Assembly (NCBI GenBank): GCA_963820795.1
Contig: CAWGBJ010000006.1
Coordinates: forward strand, 1-64,000
Origin: Roseiarcus sp963820795
GTDB taxonomy: Bacteria; Pseudomonadota; Alphaproteobacteria; Rhizobiales; Beijerinckiaceae
Reading direction: 5' to 3'
DNA length: 64,000 nucleotides
The position numbers and the translations under genes are program-made. Every line of letters starts with the position of its first letter. Positions within the stretch are counted from its first letter, which is position 1. The notes beneath the pieces are model-generated. The model worked only from the letters and a program-made list of their open reading frames with translations, was not told the origin of the DNA and did no database searches. Below are positions 8,792 to 18,158 of this stretch, in pieces.

Positions 8792-9874
8792 CTATCGGAT
8801 GCGATGGCCGGTCGCCTGGTCGAACAGAAACGCCCTTGTCGGGTCGAACCCGAGTTCGAGCGTCGCCCCGGTTGCAACTTGTCGTCTGTCCCGCAACTCG
8901 ATCGTCAGCGGGCGCTCGGATTCAGATCGAGTGTACCCGAACGAGGTCCCACCGAGATGCTCGATGACGTCGAGCGTCACGCTCATGCGGACTTCGCCGT
9001 CGTCGGCGAAATGCTCCGGCCGTATCCCGACCAAGAGTTCGGAGTCCGCCATTGGCGGGTTGGTAAGGGCGAATGGAACCTCGACATTGTCGAATTCCAC
9101 CAGGCTCGCGACGAAGCGGCTGTCTCGCGGTCTGGCGGCGATGGCGGGCAGGAAGTTCATCTTGGGCGAGCCGATAAAACCGGCGACAAATGCGTTCTCG
9201 GGATCGTCGTAGACTTCGAGCGGAGTTCCGACCTGTTCCACCCGTCCGCTCCTTAAGACCACGATCTTATCGGCCAGGGTCATCGCTTCGGTTTGGTCGT
9301 GGGTCACATAAATCATCGTTGCGCCCATCGCCTGGTGGAGCTTGGTGATTTCCAGGCGCATCTGTACGCGCAGCTCCGCGTCGAGGTTGGACAGCGGCTC
9401 ATCGAAAAGAAACACGTCCGGCTTGCGGACGATCGCCCGTCCGATTGCTACGCGCTGTCGCTGGCCGCCTGACAGTTCTCTAGGTTTGCGCTTCAACAAT
9501 CCCTCCAGGTGAAGAATGGAAGCCGCTTCTGTCACCTTGCCGCGCACGTCGCTCTTGCTCATTCCGTTCATGCGCAGCCCGAAGCCGATGTTCTCTTCGA
9601 CGCTCATGTGCGGGTAGAGGGCGTAGGATTGGAAGACCATCGCAACGCCACGTTCTGAGGGATCCAGATCGGTCACACTGCGCGCGCCAATTCTGATTTC
9701 GCCGCTGGTGGTCTTCTCCAGCCCTGCGATCATCCTCAGGAGTGTCGATTTTCCACACCCCGATGGACCGACGAAGACCACGAATTCCCCGTCGCCGACA
9801 CTCAGATTGACCTGCCGTACGACCTCGACCGACCCAAATGACTTCGAGACCCCTTTCAGCTCCAGTTCCGACAT
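8792..9874 (-). CDS. ABC transporter ATP-binding protein, sugar type (UgpC/MalK-like)
   Basis: A 360-residue ATPase of the MalK/UgpC/MsmK class, powering carbohydrate-type (CUT1) import. The Walker A G-P-S-G-C-G-K-S-T is at 36-44, the signature L-S-G-G-Q near 135, Walker B with F-L-F-D-E-P near 157, then the D-loop and the switch His in T-H-D-Q. The C-terminal third is the regulatory TOBE/OB-type domain (G-I-R-P-E-H-F). The ATG at 9874 matches the usual family start; a GTG four codons earlier overlaps the stop of the upstream permease gene and could be used instead. It forms one operon with the permeases and binding protein. Confidence 0.92.
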   Translation of the reverse strand: MSELELKGVSKSFGSVEVVRQVNLSVGDGEFVVFVGPSGCGKSTLLRMIAGLEKTTSGEIRIGARSVTDLDPSERGVAMVFQSYALYPHMSVEENIGFGLRMNGMSKSDVRGKVTEAASILHLEGLLKRKPRELSGGQRQRVAIGRAIVRKPDVFLFDEPLSNLDAELRVQMRLEITKLHQAMGATMIYVTHDQTEAMTLADKIVVLRSGRVEQVGTPLEVYDDPENAFVAGFIGSPKMNFLPAIAARPRDSRFVASLVEFDNVEVPFALTNPPMADSELLVGIRPEHFADDGEVRMSVTLDVIEHLGGTSFGYTRSESERPLTIELRDRRQVATGATLELGFDPTRAFLFDQATGHRIR

Positions 9875-9882
9875 TGAGCCGA

Positions 9883-10737
9883 TCACCCCTTGATGCCGGC
9901 GCGCGACAATCCCTGGACGTAGTAGCGCTGCAACGGCAGCAGCAGCGCGATCGGGATCAGAGCGGTCACCACCGCCACGGCGAAGAGCTGGTTCCATATC
10001 GTTCCGTACTGCTGCTGGAACGCCGCCATTCCGACTTGAATGACCTTGAATTCCTGCGATGGCATGGCGAGGAGCGGCCACAGGAACGCTTCCCACTGGA
10101 AGACAAAAAGCAACAGCGCGGCGCTTATGCATGTTGGAAGGGACAACGGGACATAAATTCTCAAAAGAATGTTCGGCCAGCTGACTCCGTCCAGCCGGGC
10201 TGCTTCAAGGTAGTCCATCGGCACCTGTCTGAAGAATTGATAGAAGAGAAACACCACGAGCCCGTTCGTGACTCCGGGCGCCACCAGGGCGGCGACGCTG
10301 TCCAGCCAGCCCAGCTGCCGCATCACGTTGTACAGGGGTAGAGCAATCGCCTCGAACGGCAGCATGAAACTTAGAATGACGAGCGAAAGGATGATGCGCT
10401 TGCCCTTGAAATCGAAGATCGCAAATGCGAACCCGGCCGCGGCGTTGAGGGTCAGCCCTACGATCGTCGTGATCGCCGCGACGAGGAGCGTGTTGAGAAT
10501 TATTCGGCCGAAGCCGAGCTGTACGATGCCAACATAGGCTTCAAGCGACGCCGGGCTCGGCAGCAGCGCCTTCGGCGTGAAGGGGAAGACGTCGGCGAAG
10601 ACCCTGGTGTTTGGCCGCAGCGACGACACGAGGGCCCACCACAGGGGCAGGAGGAACACGAAGGCGATCGCCGCGTAGACCAGGTGCCCCAGACCGAGCC
10701 GCAAGCCGCCGCCAATCTTAAGGTCGCCGGTCGCCAA
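9883..10737 (-). CDS. Sugar-type ABC transporter permease (MalG-like)
   Basis: A 284-residue inner-membrane permease with about six helices. The cytoplasmic EAA loop (Y-L-E-A-A-R-L-D-G) that docks on the ATPase is visible near residue 190. It belongs to the MalG half of the CUT1 pair. It starts at a TTG (10737), supported by an AGGAG eight bases upstream lying inside the end of the preceding permease gene; the gap between the two genes is only three bases. This tight spacing implies translation coupling. Confidence 0.9.
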   Translation of the reverse strand: MATGDLKIGGGLRLGLGHLVYAAIAFVFLLPLWWALVSSLRPNTRVFADVFPFTPKALLPSPASLEAYVGIVQLGFGRIILNTLLVAAITTIVGLTLNAAAGFAFAIFDFKGKRIILSLVILSFMLPFEAIALPLYNVMRQLGWLDSVAALVAPGVTNGLVVFLFYQFFRQVPMDYLEAARLDGVSWPNILLRIYVPLSLPTCISAALLLFVFQWEAFLWPLLAMPSQEFKVIQVGMAAFQQQYGTIWNQLFAVAVVTALIPIALLLPLQRYYVQGLSRAGIKG

Positions 10738-10740
10738 GAT

Positions 10741-11607
10741 TTAGGCTCCTTGTTCGCGAGCGGAAAGCAGCTTGAACTGCAGCGCCACCACAATCAGCAA
10801 CACCGCGACGATGAGGACAACGACCGCCATGGCTCGCCCCATGTCGCCAAAGATGAAGCCTTGCTTGTAGGCTTCATACATCAGAACGTCGGTTGACCCT
10901 GCGGGGCCGCCCTGCGTCAGCATGTAAATCGGCGCGAAGAGCAGGAAATTGATCGACACGTCCGCGGCCAGCACGAAGAGAAGCGCCGGACGCAGGAGCG
11001 GCAAAGTTATGAAGATGAGGCGCTGCCAGGCTCGAACCCCGTCAACCCGCGCCGCGTCGTAGAGCTCGGGGGAGATGTTCTGCAGCCCGCCGACGATGAA
11101 AATCATCCAATAGGACGCGCCCTTCCAGGTGGCGATGGCGATGATCGAATAGAGGGCGAGCGCACTCGAGGTCAGCCATGGCTGAGGAGCGACGCCGGCC
11201 AGGTCCAATAGGCCGTTCGCCAGCCCGCCTTGGCTCAACATCACGCGCCACACGATCACGGCCGTTGGCACGGACACTCCGATCGGGATCAAAAAGAACA
11301 CCCGATACACGCCCACGCCGGGGAATTGGCGCACATAAAGAAGGGCCAGGCCGAGGGAAATGGCGATTTGTATAGGGTTGACGAGGAGGTTGAACCAAAG
11401 CGTCACCTCGAGGGACTTCCAGAACACCCGATCGCTGAACAGCGACGCGTAATTGCCGAGCCCGATGAAGGCCGCGTTGCCGTGCACCGTCGTGTAGAAG
11501 CTGGAGATGATTGCGATGGCGATCGGGTAGAGACGGAAAACAAGCAGGCCGAGCAGGGCCGGCGCCAACAGCGCCACCAGCAAGGTCGGCGAACTTTGCC
11601 TGATCAT
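10741..11607 (-). CDS. Sugar-type ABC transporter permease (MalF-like)
   Basis: A 288-residue inner-membrane permease with about six helices and the EAA loop (Y-D-A-A-R-V-D-G) near residue 190. It pairs with the MalG-like protein directly downstream. The start ATG at 11607 has only a weak ribosome site. It follows the binding-protein gene after about 50 bases, so the complete importer is SBP, MalF-like, MalG-like, ATPase. The substrate is not readable from the permeases. Confidence 0.9.
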   Translation of the reverse strand: MIRQSSPTLLVALLAPALLGLLVFRLYPIAIAIISSFYTTVHGNAAFIGLGNYASLFSDRVFWKSLEVTLWFNLLVNPIQIAISLGLALLYVRQFPGVGVYRVFFLIPIGVSVPTAVIVWRVMLSQGGLANGLLDLAGVAPQPWLTSSALALYSIIAIATWKGASYWMIFIVGGLQNISPELYDAARVDGVRAWQRLIFITLPLLRPALLFVLAADVSINFLLFAPIYMLTQGGPAGSTDVLMYEAYKQGFIFGDMGRAMAVVVLIVAVLLIVVALQFKLLSAREQGA

Positions 11608-11658
11608 CGTCGTTGCCCTGCGGTCCGCCCAGGACGCTCCGGGCGGACCGCAGCCGTG

Positions 11659-12972
11659 TTATTGCGCAACGCGCTTCATCGCCGCATCGTAGGTGTCTAC
11701 GGCCGTGGCGAGCGCGTCGGTCACCGGAACGCCGTTCGAGATGTCGGCAAATGCGGTGCGAAAGGCGTCCTGCAGCTGCCCGTAGGCAACCGTGGTTGGC
11801 CTGGGCTTGGCCGTGTTCAGGGCGTCGTACACGCCGATGCGGAAGACGTCCTGCGGGAACGCGTCGAACTCCGGCGCCTTACTGATCTGGTCGAGCAAAG
11901 GCTTGTACGCCGGCAACTGCTTGTTCGCATCGAACCATATCTTGGTCCCTTCGCTCGAAAGCGTGAGATACTTGGCGAAATCGAAGGCGATGCTCTTGTT
12001 TGCGGAAGTCGCAGAAACGCCGATAAACCAGCTCCCGGTCGGCGTCAGAACTTTCCCGCCTTGGAAGTACGGAAAAGCCGCGACGCCAAAGTCGACCCCG
12101 CTCTTCTGGAAGACCGCCAGGTTCCACGTCCCCCCGGCGAAGAGCGCCAGCTGTCCGTTGGCGAAGAGTTGCGGCGGCTCGTCATGGGCCAGGCCTTTGG
12201 GACAGACCCCCCATTTATTGTAGAGGTCCGACCAAAACGTCGCTGCTTTTGTCCACGCTGGACTGTCCAGATAGCCGTGAGCCGTCTTCCCGTCCGGCGA
12301 AATCACGTCAGTGCCCAGCGACTCGCCGAGCGGCTGCAGCTGATAAAGCTCGTTGACCTGGTCGACGCAGAACCCCCATTCGACGGTTTTCTCGCCCTTC
12401 TTCACCGTCAGCTTTTGCGCCGCGTCCGCGACCTGCTCCCACGTCCAGCGCTTGGAAGAGGCGATCTCGTCGGCCTGAGCCTGGGTCGCCGTCCCTCCGG
12501 CCGTCAGCCCGTCGGGCGGCTTGACCCCGGCGTCGGCGAAGAGCTTCTTGTTGAAATAGAGAACTTGAGCCGAGTTGTTGATCGGCAGGGCATATAGAGC
12601 GCCGTTATACTTTCCTGCATTGACGGAAGACGGGACGAGCGCGCTCGTGTCGACGCCGGGGTCCACCGGCGCCAGAAAGCCCCGGGAGGCATAGCTGGCG
12701 ATCAGCGGCACGTCGACGTAGACGAGGTCGACGCTCTTGTCCTTCGAGCTCAGGCGCAGTTCGGCCGTCTGAAAATATTGATCCCATGGCGTCGCCTGCA
12801 ATTTGATCGTTACGTCGGGATGCGCGGCTTGGTAGCCGTCCACGACCTTCTGGATTTTGGCGGCGTCCTCGGCAAGCACGACCATATTGAGGGTGTGCTG
12901 TTGGGCCGACGCCCCGGTCGCCGCCGTGAGCCCGGCGAAGGCTGCGATAATCGCGCTGGTCCAGAGTCTCAT
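11659..12972 (-). CDS. Extracellular solute-binding protein of the sugar-type transporter
   Basis: A 437-residue periplasmic binding protein of family 1. A Sec signal peptide is clear: Met-Arg, a hydrophobic core, then A-S-A-Q-Q for cleavage near residue 23. The mature part has the family's D-V-I/V-Y-V-D and T-P-x-G-S-W-F segments. The ATG at 12972 is chosen because it begins the signal peptide and follows GGGAGGA. It is the first gene of the five-gene unit, so its promoter should lie in 12973-13170. Binding proteins of this class take oligosaccharides, glycerol phosphates or polyols; the linked nucleoside hydrolase hints at a nucleoside or ribose-containing ligand. Confidence 0.9.
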   Translation of the reverse strand: MRLWTSAIIAAFAGLTAATGASAQQHTLNMVVLAEDAAKIQKVVDGYQAAHPDVTIKLQATPWDQYFQTAELRLSSKDKSVDLVYVDVPLIASYASRGFLAPVDPGVDTSALVPSSVNAGKYNGALYALPINNSAQVLYFNKKLFADAGVKPPDGLTAGGTATQAQADEIASSKRWTWEQVADAAQKLTVKKGEKTVEWGFCVDQVNELYQLQPLGESLGTDVISPDGKTAHGYLDSPAWTKAATFWSDLYNKWGVCPKGLAHDEPPQLFANGQLALFAGGTWNLAVFQKSGVDFGVAAFPYFQGGKVLTPTGSWFIGVSATSANKSIAFDFAKYLTLSSEGTKIWFDANKQLPAYKPLLDQISKAPEFDAFPQDVFRIGVYDALNTAKPRPTTVAYGQLQDAFRTAFADISNGVPVTDALATAVDTYDAAMKRVAQ

Positions 12973-13169
12973 TTTGTCATTCCTCCCGTTGTCGATATCA
13001 GCCGAAATCGCGCCCAACCGAGGGGATCGGCTCGACCGGTCATGCGAACTCTAACTCTTACGACATGCCCTCCGATCGTCAATCCGCGACAGGCGCCGCC
13101 AAGGCGGCGATCTCGTTTCAGTCGCGGGCTTGTCGAAACGCTCCCCGATATAAACCTCGTGTCGCACGC

Positions 13170-13735
13170 GGACGACAGGAGACATTTGTACGACGACCTC
13201 GCCAGGGCGACGGAACTGCTGGCGCAATCTTCTGCACGCGCATCATAGGATCGTGCGGCGGGAACTCGCGCGCTCCCGCGGCAATGAGGTGAAATCGCTG
13301 GGAGACGGGTTTCTCGCCACCTTCGATGGCCCGGCACGCGCCGTGCGTTGCGCGCAGGCCATCTCCGAGGCGGTTGAGCCGCTCGGCCTGCAAGTCCGCA
13401 GCGGCCTGCATACCGGCGAGATCGAAATTGCCACGCACGAAGGCAGGGCATCGCCGTCCATATCGCCTCGCGCGTCGTGGCGCTCGCGGGGCCTGGCGAG
13501 GTGCTGGTCTCGCGAACCGTCAAGGATCTGGCCGCCGGGTCGGGACTTCGCTTCAACGAGCGAGGCAGACATTCCCTCAAGGGTCTCCAGGAGCCGATGG
13601 CGACGCGCCGGCGCAGGACCTCGACGAGTCCCGCCCGCGCCAGTGCGTCGACGCTGATCTCGATCGCCGAATGGGCTGCGAACAGCACAGGATATTGCGG
13701 CGCAATCCCGAACGGGGCGGCAATGCGTCGTGAGC
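13170..13735 (+). pseudogene. Remnant of a class III adenylate/guanylate cyclase domain
   Basis: Only fragments of a nucleotide cyclase catalytic domain remain. From about 13170 to 13440 one frame gives D-I, then C-W-R-N-L-L, H-H-R-I-V-R-R-E-L-A-R and the strongly conserved G-N-E-V-K-S-L-G-D-G-F-L-A-T-F core, followed by G-L-H-T-G-E-I-E. The reading then moves by one base to another frame, which gives V-A-L-A-G-P-G-E-V-L-V-S-R-T-V-K-D-L and ends at L-K-G-L-Q-E-P-M. No start codon or N-terminal part (the metal-binding F-T-D-I-V motif is decayed) is present, so this is a pseudogene. Confidence 0.75.
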
Positions 13736-14061
13736 GGCAGTTCACCGCAAGGGAGCGGTCGTTGCGCGGCGGCGCGGCGAACCGGTCAATTCGACCCCTT
13801 CCTACCGTTCAAATTCGGTCCGGCGACGGCCCGGAATGCGCCAACTCCGCGCGCGGCTTACCTCGCGACCCAAAGCCTCCCAAAACAGAAGGGTACTGTA
13901 TTACATCGGAAATCCGCAGATGACCGATTTGTTCAGCAGCCTGATCGGACAATACTTGAAACTCGCCGTGGCCGTGGAATGGCGATCCTCAATGCCCCAG
14001 AGACCTTACTCGGCCATGACTCTAGGCACAGCCCCTCATCGAAATCCGCAACGAAGCAGCC
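13736..14061. other. Intergenic region, no gene seen
   Basis: About 325 bases between the cyclase relic and the beta-barrel relic. Short open frames exist in several registers but show no family features. It is probably decayed sequence. Confidence 0.4.
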
Positions 14062-15658
14062 TTACCATTGCATGCGAATGGTGGCTTTGCCGCCGGCGCC
14101 GAAGACGCCCTGACCGCCGTAGACATCGCCCTGAACAGACGCGGATAGCCCACGCCCGAGGTCAAAGTTGATTGAGGCGATCGCCTCCCCCTGCACTTTG
14201 CCTTGATCGCTCAGAATGTTGCCGCTCGGCCCAAAGCTGCCGGCCTGAATGTTGTTGCCATGCACCGCTACATCATCAAAAATGAGACCCGTCAGGACGG
14301 TCGTCAGCCGGGTGTCCGCAAGCGTCGAGTCGAGCCCGAGCTTCGCGCCCCCTTGAAGTCTGAAAATATAGCCATCCGACAACCCGAGAGCCGCTGCGCT
14401 CGACGAATAACTCGAATTTACATACAGGAGACCGGCAGTCGGCTCGATCCATACTCGCTCGTATAGCGGCATTTTGTAGTTCACGTTGTCGGAAATCGTG
14501 AGCTGATTTAGATTGGTGCTCCCGGAGCCGAAATTCAGATTGGTATACGCGAATGCTGGGGAAATACCTAAAGATCCTGGAATAGCGCCACAGGGGGTTA
14601 CACTGGGCCAAGACCGCCAGGGGGATTGCAGGTTCCGAAACCCAGAATCCCCGACCAGTTTTCGCTCAACGACAAGAAAGTCGTTCTTGATCAAGAATTC
14701 GTTCGAGAATGGCCCATTGAAGTAAGTTGCGTAGAGACCCAAGCTTGGACCATTGATCTGCGCTGTCGTCCGGGTTGATCCGTTTGCGACTTTCGTCGGA
14801 TCCGAGGAAAGCGCGGATGTGTTGATTGTAATATTGTTCCAAACATAGCCGCCGAGCAGTCCGGCGACCAATCCGTCTTGCGGTCCCGACAGCCCCCGCT
14901 TGGTAAAATCGAGGCCACCAACAAACCCTCCCGATGAAGTCGTGCTGGATGCGTCAATCGTCATCGGAAGCTGGGTTATTGCCAACTGTCGGACAGTACA
15001 GCAATTGAAGAAAGATCCTGGCTGCCAGTCCGATGTTCATAGTCGCCAAAGCCCTGAGCCCAGGAGCCGATTCGAAACGACTGATCGTAGATTGGCGGCG
15101 GCGGCGGACCCTCGTAAGCAGGCTTCCTTGTTGGCAAGGCAACGGACGGCGCAGGTCTCGCCATCTTTGCTTTCGCCGGGCGCTTTGCAACGACACGGGT
15201 CGCCGGAGCGGGGGCGGCGGGCGCCGCCTGAGCGGGAGTCACAGCAGGCACTGGCGGAATCGGAGCGGGGGTGACGACATGCGCTGGTTGCGGCTTGCAT
15301 ATCCCGTCGACCAGGACTTCGCCGGCCGGACAGGCCTGCGGCGGCGCTTCGCGGCGCTCCTCAATGGCTTTGACGGCGGTCGTGGTCTCGACGATCGTTG
15401 ACGAACCTGCCAGATCTCCGATCGCCTGCGACGCCAATGCAGCCCCCGAAAAAGCGCCAGTCTAGACTTGGATTGGTGCAATTGCCTGAAATCTGCTGAA
15501 TTTGACGGAACCGTAAACTGCTTATCAGTACTGGGATTGGTTCCGGTCGACGTGGTCGGGCAAAACTTGGATTGCGCCAAGGCCGACCCGCCGGATATGA
15601 CCACCGAACCGGCGAAGACAACCACCGCCATAGACGCGGTCCTCAAAAACATGGGCAT
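14062..15658 (-). pseudogene. Outer-membrane autotransporter-like beta-barrel protein, broken in three frames
   Basis: One gene can be followed through three frames. The start at 15658 gives a signal peptide (cleavage near A-L-A-Q-S) and a short mature part. Near 15470 the reading shifts to a frame with G-A-F-S-G-A-A-L-A-S-Q, a Pro/Ala-rich linker with P-P-P-P-P, and the barrel entry S-W-A-Q-G-F-G-D-Y. Near 14985 it shifts again to the barrel proper (G-G-F-V-G-G-L-D-F), which ends with the C-terminal outer-membrane pattern ending in M-Q-W. Rebuilt, it is a 520-odd-residue exported protein with a C-terminal autotransporter-type barrel. It is either a pseudogene or suffers from two indel errors. 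Confidence 0.75.
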
Positions 15659-15904
15659 GAGCCGCCTTCCCCTATGAAAGACAAGTAGAAAATAAACGCA
15701 CTTTAGAAAATAATAGCAGATCTCGCGGCTTTAGTCTGTGCCTTCGTTGCCACATTCACCACAAAAAAGCCTGCCTGGAGCCAGAATTTTCGGTTGGCGG
15801 CGCCGGAGGCAGTCGTTAGGTCATTTTGAGAGGCGTTCCAACCCCAGGAAATTGCAAGCTCAATCGCCTTTCGAACAGCCCCGCCGCCTTGTCCTCGGCC
15901 GATA

Positions 15905-17935
15905 CTAATTAACGTTGAAATAGAAATCATCTATCGAGTTGCCGTAGACGAATGGCCGTTGTTGGTGGTTTGTCGTTTGCCACACGTCCTTTGCGACATT
16001 TCGGAAGACCTTATTAATTTCAGTCTGCGGCTCCTTCAGTCTTGCGATCAGGGCGGCGCTAAACGGGCTGTGCCCTCCACTTTCGCCGTCTATAGCCCAT
16101 TCGCCGTCCTTCGCTGAGTAAACGACAAGCTCGTTTGGGGTGTTCGGTTCGATGCGCGCCAGACCGCGCGTTTGATCGATGCCTCGCGTGCCGTCCGACC
16201 GCTTCATCGTCGTTCGGAACGGATTGTTTCGGCACGCGTCCAGGATCACCAGCTGAAGTTTATGCGCATTGCTGATCTGGTCTAAGACCCTGTCCAATGA
16301 TACCGCCTCGTCCACCGCGTCGCGCTCGTTTTCGAGCCTGGCGTCGACCGGAATCAGGTAATTCTGCCCCCCAATCTCAATCCCGTGCCCAGCAAAGTAG
16401 ACGAGAGCCCAGTCGGCGAGATCGGCGCTATCTTGAAATTCGCGGAGCGCCTTCACGAACGCCGACCTCTTGGCGTCCTCGATCAGGGTGACCGAATTGA
16501 AGCCGATGGCCTTCAACGCCTGAGCAACTGCCTCGGCGTCCCGGTCCGGATTCGCCAATGCGGGAACGAACTGGTATTTTGACATGCTGACGACGAGAGC
16601 GACCCTCACACCCTGGTCTGGCAAGGGCGCCCTCCGGGCTTCGACCTTCGGAATCTGCTTGTCCAGGGCCGCAACATGCTCGCGCGCGGTCGCCTGGGCT
16701 GGCAGCGCGCGAGCGCGGTCCACATACGAGGGTAGCTTCAGCGCCTGCTCGAACTCCGACAAGGCAGCCTTCTGATGGCCTTCCGCCTCGAGCGCCAGTC
16801 CCCGGCCGACGTATGCGGGAACAAAATCGGAGACGAAGTGATTCGCCGCATCATAATCTTGAATAGCCTTTTCGAATTCGGTCTTTTCGCGTAACGTATC
16901 ACCGCGAAGGGTGTGCGCGAGCGGCGATTTTGGACTCAGGTCGACCGCTTTGTCCAAATCCTTGAGCGATTGGTCGAACTCGCCTTGCAGGCGCCGAACC
17001 TCTCCCCGATTTACGTACGCTAGGAAGCCGTTCGGATTAATCACGATCGCCTGGTCTAAATCTTGAGTAGCCCGGGCGTATTCTCGTTGATCCCTGTAGA
17101 CTAAAGCGCGATTCACATAGGCCTGTTCGTCGCCAGGCGACAGGCTGATCGCCTGATTCTGATCGGCAAGCGCCCCAACGAGGTCATTCTTGAGACGCTT
17201 GGTCTCGCCTCGAACCAGAAAGGCCTCCGAATCCTTGGAATCAAGCCGTATCGCCTCATTGAGATCCGAGATAGCGTCGTCGAGTTTGTCTATATCCATT
17301 TTCACTGACGCCCGGCCAATATAAAACTTAGGATTTGTCGGAGCGAGACGGATCGCTTCGGTATAATCATTCAATGCTTCTCGGTTAAACCGCTTGCGCT
17401 GGTAGGCGTAACCACGATTGTGATAAGCGTTTACGTAATTCTTATCAAGTTTGAGTGCCGTATCGAAATCACCAATAGCCGCGTCGTACTCCTCCATCGC
17501 ATTGAGTATGACTCCTCGCATATTGAAGAAATTTGCAGAATTCTTATTGTATTGTATAGCGCGGTTGAGGTCAGCCAAAGCCTCCCTATATTGCTTGAGA
17601 ATGAATTCGGCCATTCCCCGATTCTGGTAAGCGTCCGCAAATTCGGGGCGCCTATTGATCGCCTCGCTGAAGTCACGGATTGCGTCGTCCGGATCGTTAC
17701 TTTTAAGATAAGCGGCTCCTCGTGAGCGATATACGTCCGGCAAGCTATTCTTTTCAATCGCGCCACCGCCAATCAGCCGAGTGCAGGCGGCGATCCGGTC
17801 GGCGTAATTATCTCCATTGCCGCGGCAATCCGTCACGTCACTCAACGGTGGCGCCGCCGCCGGTCTCGCCAGCAATACCAAGATGAGCGCAATCAACAGC
17901 CGCCTTATGTGGGGCGGTGCTCGGTGGCTCCGCAA
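15905..17935 (-). CDS. Exported TPR-caspase (peptidase C14-like) protein
   Basis: A protein of about 676 residues. Residues 10-30 form a signal peptide or anchor ending in A-A-A. Residues 35-420 hold roughly ten TPR-like helical repeats (repeated A-Y-x-N-R-G and A-I-x-D-x-x-x-A-I patterns). The C-terminal 230 residues form a caspase-like domain with catalytic His517 in Y-F-A-G-H-G and Cys568 in L-D-A-C-R-N-N-P-F. Such bacterial caspases cleave after Arg/Lys or Asp; targets are usually unknown. The TTG at 17935 is preferred because GGAG lies ten bases upstream; a TTG at 17968 is possible. A caspase/DUF4384 relic lies just upstream. Confidence 0.88.
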   Translation of the reverse strand: MRSHRAPPHIRRLLIALILVLLARPAAAPPLSDVTDCRGNGDNYADRIAACTRLIGGGAIEKNSLPDVYRSRGAAYLKSNDPDDAIRDFSEAINRRPEFADAYQNRGMAEFILKQYREALADLNRAIQYNKNSANFFNMRGVILNAMEEYDAAIGDFDTALKLDKNYVNAYHNRGYAYQRKRFNREALNDYTEAIRLAPTNPKFYIGRASVKMDIDKLDDAISDLNEAIRLDSKDSEAFLVRGETKRLKNDLVGALADQNQAISLSPGDEQAYVNRALVYRDQREYARATQDLDQAIVINPNGFLAYVNRGEVRRLQGEFDQSLKDLDKAVDLSPKSPLAHTLRGDTLREKTEFEKAIQDYDAANHFVSDFVPAYVGRGLALEAEGHQKAALSEFEQALKLPSYVDRARALPAQATAREHVAALDKQIPKVEARRAPLPDQGVRVALVVSMSKYQFVPALANPDRDAEAVAQALKAIGFNSVTLIEDAKRSAFVKALREFQDSADLADWALVYFAGHGIEIGGQNYLIPVDARLENERDAVDEAVSLDRVLDQISNAHKLQLVILDACRNNPFRTTMKRSDGTRGIDQTRGLARIEPNTPNELVVYSAKDGEWAIDGESGGHSPFSAALIARLKEPQTEINKVFRNVAKDVWQTTNHQQRPFVYGNSIDDFYFNVN

Positions 17936-18158
17936 CTCATTATCTCCGGACCTTCTCCGCGACTCCAACGATACCCCTGGACAAAATGCCGCAGCGTTAG
18001 GACTGAATTCAACCTCACGGTTGGAACGACGGCAAAGGCGAAATTAGGACGGCGACGATCAATTAATTATGGTGATTCGCGATCCATACGATACAACTAC
18101 GGCGCGATCTTGTCCTTGCGGCACGGCGCGCCGCAAGGAAGAGCTAGGACGTCCGTGG

